Shown here: one piece after another, positions 8,382-12,421 of the stretch
Layout of the letters: each line of letters starts with the position of its first letter
Position numbering within the stretch: position 1 is the first letter of the stretch
Assembly: GCA_009919985.1 (NCBI GenBank)
Contig: RGAX01000069.1
Location: forward strand, 1-12,421
Source: Opitutaceae bacterium
GTDB taxonomy: Bacteria; Verrucomicrobiota; Verrucomicrobiia; Opitutales; Opitutaceae
Direction: 5' to 3'
Length of the DNA: 12,421 nucleotides
Made by a program: the position numbers and the translations under genes
The notes under the pieces: generated by a model
Database searches by the model: none
What the model was told of the DNA's origin: nothing
Seen by the model: only the letters and a program-made list of their open reading frames with translations

Positions 8382-8798
8382 TCAGCCCAACACCGTCACG
8401 ATCAGTGTGCGGGCGTGCGGCGCGTGACGGTGTTCCCAGAGAAAAATTCCCTGCCAGGTCCCCAACTGCAATCGGCCGTCGGCAAATGGTACGCTCTCAC
8501 TCGTGCGCGTGAGCGCCATTTTGATATGCGAAGGCATATCATCGGGCCCTTCGAGTGTGTGCTCAAAATGGGGATCGTCTGGCGGTACGAGGCGATCAAG
8601 CCACGCGACAAGATCGCGCCGCGCCGAAGGATCGGCGTTTTCCATGATTACCAAACTCGCACTCGTGTGCTGACAAAAAATTGTCACCACCCCGCGCGTC
8701 ATCCCGCTACGCCCAAGCACGCCCGCAACCTGCTCAGTGAATTCATGCAAACCCGCTCCGCTCGCCCGCAACGTTAGCGTCTCTTGAAAAACAGCCAT
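8382..8798 (-). CDS. yjbQ: YjbQ/UPF0047 family protein (secondary thiamine-phosphate synthase type)
   Basis: Small soluble 138-residue protein of the widely conserved UPF0047 family; the E. coli member can replace thiamine phosphate synthase weakly, but the native role is unsettled. All family motifs are present: FCQHTSASL (41-49), ENADP (53-57), His80 in EHT, EGPDDMPSHIK (83-93), LGTWQGIFLWEHR (112-124). The His residues at 44, 80, 91 and 123 are in positions proposed to hold a metal. The ATG at 8798 is chosen; an in-frame TTG four codons upstream (8810) would add only four residues, although a GAGGGG stretch lies just ahead of it, so that start cannot be excluded. It lies just past the terminator of the sigma/anti-sigma unit, so it needs its own promoter in about 8799-8857. 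Confidence 0.93.
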   Translation of the reverse strand: MAVFQETLTLRASGAGLHEFTEQVAGVLGRSGMTRGVVTIFCQHTSASLVIMENADPSARRDLVAWLDRLVPPDDPHFEHTLEGPDDMPSHIKMALTRTSESVPFADGRLQLGTWQGIFLWEHRHAPHARTLIVTVLG

Positions 8799-8857
8799 GC
8801 CGCGAGTCAATCCCCTCAGGCCCCACGCTCAAGCCTGCAACCTCGCGCACCCGACAC

Positions 8858-8885
8858 AAAAAAAGCCGGGCGCTCAAGCTCGGCT
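8858..8885 (-). terminator. Intrinsic terminator of the sigma/anti-sigma unit
   Basis: Read on the - strand, AGCCG and CGGCT (8885-8881 and 8868-8864) form a stem, with an extra GC pair set inside after an A/C mismatch, and a run of seven T follows directly (8864-8858). It lies about 40 bases after the stop codon of the membrane protein gene and before yjbQ on the same strand, where a terminator would be expected. Confidence 0.75.
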
Positions 8886-8905
8886 GCAACCTCGTCGACC
8901 TCGAC

Positions 8906-8923
8906 GCGGGCCAAAATGCCCGC
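8906..8923 (-). repeat. Inverted repeat right after the anti-sigma-like gene
   Basis: GCGGGC (8906-8911), six-base loop, GCCCGC (8918-8923): a perfect 6-base-pair stem beginning two bases from the stop codon at 8925. Next to it GTCGA and TCGAC (8894-8898 and 8901-8905) form another short inverted repeat. No T-run follows directly, so these are probably 3'-end stem-loops upstream of the true terminator. Confidence 0.5.
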
Positions 8924-8924
8924 C

Positions 8925-9782
8925 TCAGAATTTGACCATCAAGCGATCACCACCGAGCCCGAGTCGGCTATTAACCGATTCATATAAACGTTCGTCGGAA
9001 ATCCGGCTGGCCAGGCGCTCACTGCTACGTGGAGTGAAGGGTTTCGCATTAGCCACGACCGGTAACGCTGTACCAAGGTAACGTGCACGCCGCACATCCG
9101 CCGGAGCCTTCATTTGCGCGAGCGGATCTAACATCGGGGTACGAGCCGGCATCACGCGTGATTCAAAACCGCGCATCGCGGGATTCAGCAGCGGACGACC
9201 GCCGAAGGTATTATCGTCGGATTGGGCTGCAGCGAAATTTTCCGCGATGGAACGAGCTGAGGGACTCGAAACAGCTACCTTGTCAGTACCGCCACCGATC
9301 AGCGCCGAGGCGCGATCAGCGCCGTCGGCTGTAGTAAAATTACCATCTGCTGACGCGTTGATGTCGGCATCTTCTGTCGCCGCAACTTCCGAGGAGCTGA
9401 TCGCCGGAAAAACAACGACGCTGCCAGGTGCCGCGGCTAGGAAGCCGGAATTCACCCGAAGATTGTTTTCAGTTCCTTGATCCACGAGCCCGGGCGACAC
9501 GAGGACACTGGAACCGACGTTCTGGGCTTGATATTCCCGCACGCTCAAAAAAGTCAGCGCCAACACCGCCGTGGCTCCTAGCGGTAAATGATAACGGGAA
9601 AGTCCTGCCATGGCCCGAGCGGGCAACGTCTGCCACCATGGACGTTTTGTGACGAGGGCCGCCAGTTGCTTGGCGCGCAGCTCGCGTTCAAATTCAGCCC
9701 AAAATTGAGGCGCAGGGCGCTCAGCCCGTTTCAAACGCAGCAAATCCTCAAGGCGCACAGGTTTCTGGTGATCGGGCTTCAT
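8925..9782 (-). CDS. Membrane protein encoded with ECF sigma factor, putative atypical anti-sigma factor
   Basis: A 285-residue protein not recognised by family. The N-terminal 60 residues are soluble and charged (LEDLLRLKRAERPAPQFWAEFERELRAKQ region, 11-39), followed by one predicted membrane helix (about 65-82, HLPLGATAVLALTFLSV). The rest, expected outside the cytoplasm, is Ala/Ser/Asp-rich and low in structure (90-200), ending in a more basic segment. This topology fits a membrane anti-sigma factor, but there is no zinc anti-sigma HxxxCxxC motif: the protein has no Cys at all. Its ATG overlaps the sigma stop codon by four bases (ATGA), which is strong evidence that the two act together. 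The anti-sigma role is therefore inferred from context and topology, not from homology. Confidence 0.8.
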   Translation of the reverse strand: MKPDHQKPVRLEDLLRLKRAERPAPQFWAEFERELRAKQLAALVTKRPWWQTLPARAMAGLSRYHLPLGATAVLALTFLSVREYQAQNVGSSVLVSPGLVDQGTENNLRVNSGFLAAAPGSVVVFPAISSSEVAATEDADINASADGNFTTADGADRASALIGGGTDKVAVSSPSARSIAENFAAAQSDDNTFGGRPLLNPAMRGFESRVMPARTPMLDPLAQMKAPADVRRARYLGTALPVVANAKPFTPRSSERLASRISDERLYESVNSRLGLGGDRLMVKF

Positions 9783-10414
9783 TGGCGCAGGTAAGGCTGC
9801 AGCTCGGCTTGCAGGAGTTGTTTAGCGTAGTGCAGCCGCGAGCGCACGGTTCCTACGGAAGAATCCATGATCTCGGCAATCTCTTGGTGGCTCAGGCCCT
9901 CAATTTCGAATAAAGTAACCACGGTGCGATGCTTGATAGACAGTTTCTGCATCGCTTCGTTCAATTTTTCCTGAAGTTCGTGCACATAGGTATCTTTTTC
10001 GGCTCCACTCGTGTCCGTGAGGGCGGCGATAATCTCGCGGGAAACGGGTTCATCGGCGTCGATCTGTTGTAGGCTAAAGAACGAGCGGAGACGGTGTTTA
10101 CGCAGGTGACTGAGGGCTGTATTAACCGCGATCCGATATAACCACGTGAAAAAAGACGACTGCCCGCTAAAACGGTGGATCGACTGAAACGTCTTAATGA
10201 AAGCGTCTTGAGCAAGATCGGCCGCATCCTCGCGGTTAGAGGTCATGTTATAAATGATCCCGAGCACGCGCTCGCGGTATTTAAGGATCAACTCATCGAA
10301 GGCCGCCACGTCGCCTGCTTGCACGCGATGCACGATCGCCATGTCCGCATCCGCCTCGAGCACTCGCTCTGGCGAGGCAACCAGGGTTTTGCCGATGACC
10401 TTGATGGCATTCAT
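9779..10414 (-). CDS. ECF (group 4) sigma factor, RpoE-like
   Basis: Directs RNA polymerase to a dedicated set of promoters; cytoplasmic. The 211-residue product has region 2 (about 39-107), with DLAQDAFIKTF for core and -10 binding and FFTWLYRIAVNTALSHLRKHR, a linker (108-150), and region 4 (about 152-205) with the helix-turn-helix LSHQEIAEIMDSSVGTVRSRL. Start: the frame stays open to a TTG at 10525, but those 37 extra residues look non-coding; the ATG at 10414 gives the normal short N-terminus before DADMAIVHRVQAGD. No Shine-Dalgarno sequence is seen. It is coupled to the membrane protein gene by an ATGA overlap. It is probably autoregulated as ECF genes often are, but I could not pick a convincing promoter in the 565-base leader. 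Confidence 0.92.
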   Translation of the reverse strand: MNAIKVIGKTLVASPERVLEADADMAIVHRVQAGDVAAFDELILKYRERVLGIIYNMTSNREDAADLAQDAFIKTFQSIHRFSGQSSFFTWLYRIAVNTALSHLRKHRLRSFFSLQQIDADEPVSREIIAALTDTSGAEKDTYVHELQEKLNEAMQKLSIKHRTVVTLFEIEGLSHQEIAEIMDSSVGTVRSRLHYAKQLLQAELQPYLRQ

Positions 10415-10488
10415 GACGGAGTTAGCAAACGCGAGTCTGCGCCCGGGGCAAATGGAAAGTTTTCGCTCATTGCGGTAGCCGGAATTAA

Positions 10489-10521
10489 CATCCCCCTCGG
10501 GCCTCAAGGGCCGGGAGGATG
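10489..10521 (-). repeat. Long stem-loop in the sigma gene leader
   Basis: CATCC (10489-10493) pairs with GGATG (10517-10521); inside, CCC pairs with GGG past one bulged base, and GGCC pairs with GGCC around a 5-base loop. This makes about 12 base pairs interrupted by a small internal loop, roughly 75 bases ahead of the sigma start codon. No T-run follows on the - strand. Confidence 0.5.
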
Positions 10522-10558
10522 TCAAAGTACGGGTTCACCGGCCGCACTCCCCCGCCGA

Positions 10559-10598
10559 GCCAACTGGCTTTGCATTCAAGTTGGCGGAGGGTTTCCGC
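10559..10598 (-). repeat. Overlapping, mutually exclusive stem-loops
   Basis: GCCAACT (10559-10565) and AGTTGGC (10579-10585) form a 7-base-pair stem. GCGGA (10584-10588) and TCCGC (10594-10598) form a second stem that shares bases 10584-10585 with the first. Extended forms of the two cannot coexist fully, the arrangement expected of an RNA switch, but also possible by chance in GC-rich DNA. Confidence 0.4.
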
Positions 10599-10783
10599 AT
10601 GGCCCTGCTAAGGGAGCGAGCGGTTGAATCCTCGCTTTGCGTCCACGTTATGACCGGGGGCCATCTCGCCCTATGCAGAACGGGGCATACTGCGCAGAGC
10701 CAAATCCTAAAGAGCAATCGGCGTAATTTTAGGGATCGACGACTCGTGGTCGGTAATAAGGACACGCATGGCTTGGAGTTATT

Positions 10784-10812
10784 TTGAAAAGCGAAAATTA
10801 GAAATATAAAAT
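10784..10812 (+). promoter_or_regulatory. Sigma-70-type promoter for the kinase-like gene
   Basis: TTGAAA (10784-10789), a 17-base spacer, and TAAAAT (10807-10812): each box matches the housekeeping consensus at five of six positions, at ideal spacing, in the only strongly AT-rich stretch of the window. Transcription would begin near 10819, giving a 5' leader of about 160 bases. Confidence 0.65.
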
Positions 10813-10838
10813 GTTGATTTTTATAGGTTTATATTTAA

Positions 10839-10849
10839 CTCGGACCGAG
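10839..10849. promoter_or_regulatory. Inverted repeat CTCGG-A-CCGAG, possible operator
   Basis: A perfect 5+1+5 inverted repeat about 20 bases downstream of the predicted transcription start of the kinase-like gene. The position suits a repressor site, but no regulator is known and the repeat is short. Confidence 0.25.
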
Positions 10850-10909
10850 AATCCGTGCGCAAAGTAGCGCTTATCACCAAAATTGGGCCAAGAGGTTCCC
10901 AGCGGCGGA

Positions 10910-10933
10910 GGCTAAAGATTTTTTTCTTTAGTC
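10910..10933 (+). repeat. Stem-loop with T-rich loop in the kinase-gene leader
   Basis: CTAAAG (10912-10917) and CTTTAG (10926-10931) pair, extended by a G-T and a G-C pair, around an 8-base loop of A and seven T. It sits about 45 bases ahead of the ATG at 10980, within the predicted leader. The T-run is in the loop rather than after the stem, so it is not a standard terminator. Confidence 0.4.
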
Positions 10934-10979
10934 GAATGCCGTCGATAAAGTCTCTACATAAGAACCTTCAAAACCAGCC

Positions 10980-12209
10980 ATGGCGCCTCCCAGCAATCCC
11001 TCTCCCCGGTCTGAAACCGGCCCCATTGTTCCTCCGCCGCGCGTGGCTGATCTCGAAATCAAAGACGCCCAGCTGATTTTCAGCGCGGTCTGGTCCGATC
11101 TTCAGGCAGAATTAGGTCGAGAAAATCTGCGCTTCCCTAAGGAATTCATCCTACTCGGAGGTGCCCCCGGCGCAGGCAAAGGCACCAACACCCGCTTCAT
11201 AGCTCAAGCCCGTGGTCTGACCTGCGAACCGGTTGTCATCAGCGCCTTGCTCGACACGCCTGAAGCTAAACGGCTCAAGGACGGCGGTAACATGGTCGGC
11301 GATCGAGAAGTGATCGGGTTGCTCCTGCGCCGGTTATTGCGTGAGGAATTTCGCGACGGGGTAATCCTCGATGGGTTTCCACGCACCAAGGTCCAGGTCG
11401 AATGCTTAAAGTTGCTCGTGGATAAGATGCATATGTTGCGCCGCGAGTTCTACTCGACGCCGTTGAGCATCCATTTTCGCCAACCCACGATACATATCAT
11501 GGTGTTGTTTGTGGATGAGAAGACCTCGGTAGACCGCCAACTTTTCCGCGGGCGCGAGGTCAAAGCCCTGAACGAAGAAGTCCGCCGCACCGGTGTAGGC
11601 GAATTACTTGAAGAGCGCGCCACCGATTTCGACCAAGCGCTGGCGCAACGACGTTATCGCGTATTTAAGGAGCAGACCTGGGACGCGCTCCAAGAGCTGA
11701 AGGAGATTTTCCACTATCATTTTGTTAACGCGCAGGGCTCAGTCACTGAGGTCGAGCGCAACATTCAGCACGAGCTCGAATACCAGAGCACGCTCGAGCT
11801 TGATCCACGCACGGTGGACCGGCTGCGCGCGATTCCAGTAGCGAGCGAGATCATCATTCATGCCCGACAAGAGCTCGTGCGACGCCTCGATGGCTACGAA
11901 CTGGAACACGCCGAACTTTTTGGTCGTGTCGCGGCCTTCATCGAAAAAAAGATGATGCCGATCGTACTCCGCCACGCGATCTCGGGCGTCGCCTTGGTCA
12001 ACGCCGAGGATCCGTGCCTCGAAGATCCCGTCGCGCTGGCTATGTTGATCGATATCTTTTCTGAACGAGGCTACCACGCGGCCGTGGATCTGCACCGCAT
12101 CGAGATTCCCGAACACTTCGACCTCAAGACCGGCCAGATTAAATGCCGATTGAAAAAAGTATACCGCATCCAGGTGCGTTTTCCGGGCTCGGAAATTCGC
12201 CGGGGCTAA
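10980..12209 (+). CDS. Adenylate-kinase-like P-loop protein with unrecognised C-terminal domain
   Basis: A 409-residue cytoplasmic protein whose middle part is a nucleoside monophosphate kinase fold. Seen: a 50-residue Pro-rich and helical N-terminal extension; the P-loop GAPGAGKGT (61-69); NMVGDREVIGLLLRRLL (104-120), matching the adenylate kinase strand/helix after the NMP-binding region; VILDGFPRT (128-136) with the AMP-binding Arg135; and VDRQLFRGRE (184-193) leading into a shortened LID. The usual GDMLR motif after the P-loop is missing (ISALLDTPEAKRLK instead), and about 25 residues appear to be absent there. After about residue 255 come some 150 residues I do not recognise, with charged helices and a C-terminal stretch that may be a beta-rich fold. 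It may phosphorylate AMP or another nucleotide, or have a regulatory role; a housekeeping Adk elsewhere is likely. Own promoter at 10784; no Shine-Dalgarno sequence. Confidence 0.85.
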   Translation: MAPPSNPSPRSETGPIVPPPRVADLEIKDAQLIFSAVWSDLQAELGRENLRFPKEFILLGGAPGAGKGTNTRFIAQARGLTCEPVVISALLDTPEAKRLKDGGNMVGDREVIGLLLRRLLREEFRDGVILDGFPRTKVQVECLKLLVDKMHMLRREFYSTPLSIHFRQPTIHIMVLFVDEKTSVDRQLFRGREVKALNEEVRRTGVGELLEERATDFDQALAQRRYRVFKEQTWDALQELKEIFHYHFVNAQGSVTEVERNIQHELEYQSTLELDPRTVDRLRAIPVASEIIIHARQELVRRLDGYELEHAELFGRVAAFIEKKMMPIVLRHAISGVALVNAEDPCLEDPVALAMLIDIFSERGYHAAVDLHRIEIPEHFDLKTGQIKCRLKKVYRIQVRFPGSEIRRG

Positions 12210-12232
12210 GTCCACCACTCAAATCAGGCGCA

Positions 12233-12421
12233 TCACTCGTAGCGCAGCGCCTCGATCGGATCGAGTGCGGCGGCTTTCCAGGCAGGGTAAAAACCAAAGC
12301 CCACGCCTATCCCGCAACACACCAGCAAACCCGCTAGCGCCCAGCCCCAAGGAAAAACCACCGAGGCGCTAAGCAACAACGCGATACCATTACCCGTAGC
12401 CACCCCAAGCAAGATACCGAC
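12233..12421 (-). CDS. ABC transporter permease, MacB/FtsX type, C-terminal end (cut by window end)
   Basis: Reverse-strand reading gives 63 codons, including the stop, with two hydrophobic segments and the typical MacB-type ending GFYPAWKAAALDPIEALRYE. In this family the last membrane helix is followed by this short cytoplasmic tail (P-A-x-x-A-A-x-L-x-P-I-x-A-L-R). Members form the membrane part of exporters for macrolides, lipoproteins or peptides; the substrate cannot be told. It converges on the kinase-like gene with 23 bases between stops. Confidence 0.88.
   Translation of the reverse strand, partial: VGILLGVATGNGIALLLSASVVFPWGWALAGLLVCCGIGVGFGFYPAWKAAALDPIEALRYE

Larger units (their letters stand above)
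10415..10979. other. 565-base region without a convincing gene, rich in inverted repeats
   Basis: Lies between the divergent sigma and kinase-like genes. Short open frames exist on both strands but have no protein character. The half next to the sigma gene (10480-10700) is GC-rich with many stem-loops; the half next to the kinase gene (10780-10840) is a sharply AT-rich island carrying a good + strand promoter. Stems seen: CATCC/GGATG with inner GGCC/GGCC (10489-10521); GCCAACT/AGTTGGC (10559-10585); GCGGA/TCCGC (10584-10598); AGCGAG/CTCGCT (10615-10636); ATGACC/GGCCAT with one G-T pair (10650-10664). It could hold a long structured 5' leader of the sigma mRNA, a small RNA, or only chance repeats. 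Confidence 0.6.

Noticed and set aside
10415..10525. Start of the sigma gene at the TTG at 10525
   Set aside because: The extra 37 residues have no sigma-factor character, and the stem-loop at 10489-10521 overlaps them; the ATG at 10414 gives the normal N-terminus.
10615..10636. tRNA-like T-arm (stem with GGTTGAATCC)
   Set aside because: The loop does not follow the TTCRANY pattern and no acceptor, D or anticodon arms can be drawn around it.
10634..10644. GGACGCAAAGC on the - strand, resembling the core of the cyclic-di-GMP-I (GEMM) riboswitch
   Set aside because: The rest of the consensus (second helix with GGNCTA, the GGGTTACC-type 3' part and the GAAA tetraloop) is not found around it, so the 11-base match alone does not support a call.
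10535..10787. Short open frames in the gap (10535-10765 on -, 10581-10787 on +)
   Set aside because: They overlap each other on opposite strands, lack ribosome sites and have no recognisable protein character.
11739..12218. A 159-codon open frame on the - strand inside the kinase-like gene
   Set aside because: It is antisense to a continuous 409-codon gene with clear motifs.
1..12421. CRISPR arrays, transposases, phage genes, toxin-antitoxin or other defence genes
   Set aside because: None were found: no direct-repeat arrays, no insertion-sequence ends and no genes of those families among the readable frames.

Overview
This 12.4 kb window reads as ordinary chromosome from a GC-rich, Gram-negative-type bacterium. 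The Gram-negative signs are a KdsD-type arabinose-5-phosphate isomerase (Kdo/LPS pathway), a lipoprotein-like LysM protein and a signal-peptide-bearing hydrolase. The Verrucomicrobiota (Opitutales-like) are my best guess, from the gene mix, the ECF sigma/membrane-protein pair and the long NMP-kinase-like protein; this is inference, as no rRNA or marker gene is present. There are eleven protein genes, two of them cut by the window ends. I see no tRNA, rRNA, CRISPR array, insertion sequence or phage gene.

Layout. 1-598 (-): chromate transporter ChrA, running off the left end. 573-2177 (+): exported D-aminoacylase-type amidohydrolase; its start and that of chrA overlap head to head. 2222-3373 (-): PLP aminotransferase. 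3436-4314 (-): TPR/coiled-coil/LysM envelope lipoprotein upstream of the aminotransferase. 4392-5381 (+): KdsD, coupled by a 4-base GTGA overlap to a Gfo/Idh/MocA oxidoreductase (5378-6628). 6734-8371 (+): class I [4Fe-4S] fumarase. 8382-8798 (-): YjbQ/UPF0047 protein. 8925-9782 and 9779-10414 (-): a Cys-free single-pass membrane protein, probably an atypical anti-sigma factor, coupled by an ATGA overlap to the ECF sigma gene upstream of it, and followed by a good intrinsic terminator. 10415-10979: 565 bases without a convincing gene, rich in inverted repeats, with an AT-rich island holding a near-consensus promoter. 10980-12209 (+): adenylate-kinase-like P-loop protein with remodelled NMP-binding and LID regions and an unrecognised C-terminal half. 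12233-12421 (-): C-terminal tail of a MacB/FtsX-type ABC permease.

How the genes work together: the clear functional units are the sigma/anti-sigma pair (probably envelope stress or a regulon of unknown signal) and the kdsD-oxidoreductase pair (sugar metabolism, probably surface polysaccharide). The rest are single-gene units. Nearly all starts lack a Shine-Dalgarno sequence. The most unusual items are the kinase-like fusion (10980-12209), the structured leader upstream of the sigma gene, and the Cys-free partner of the sigma factor. I did not find a clearly new multi-gene system.
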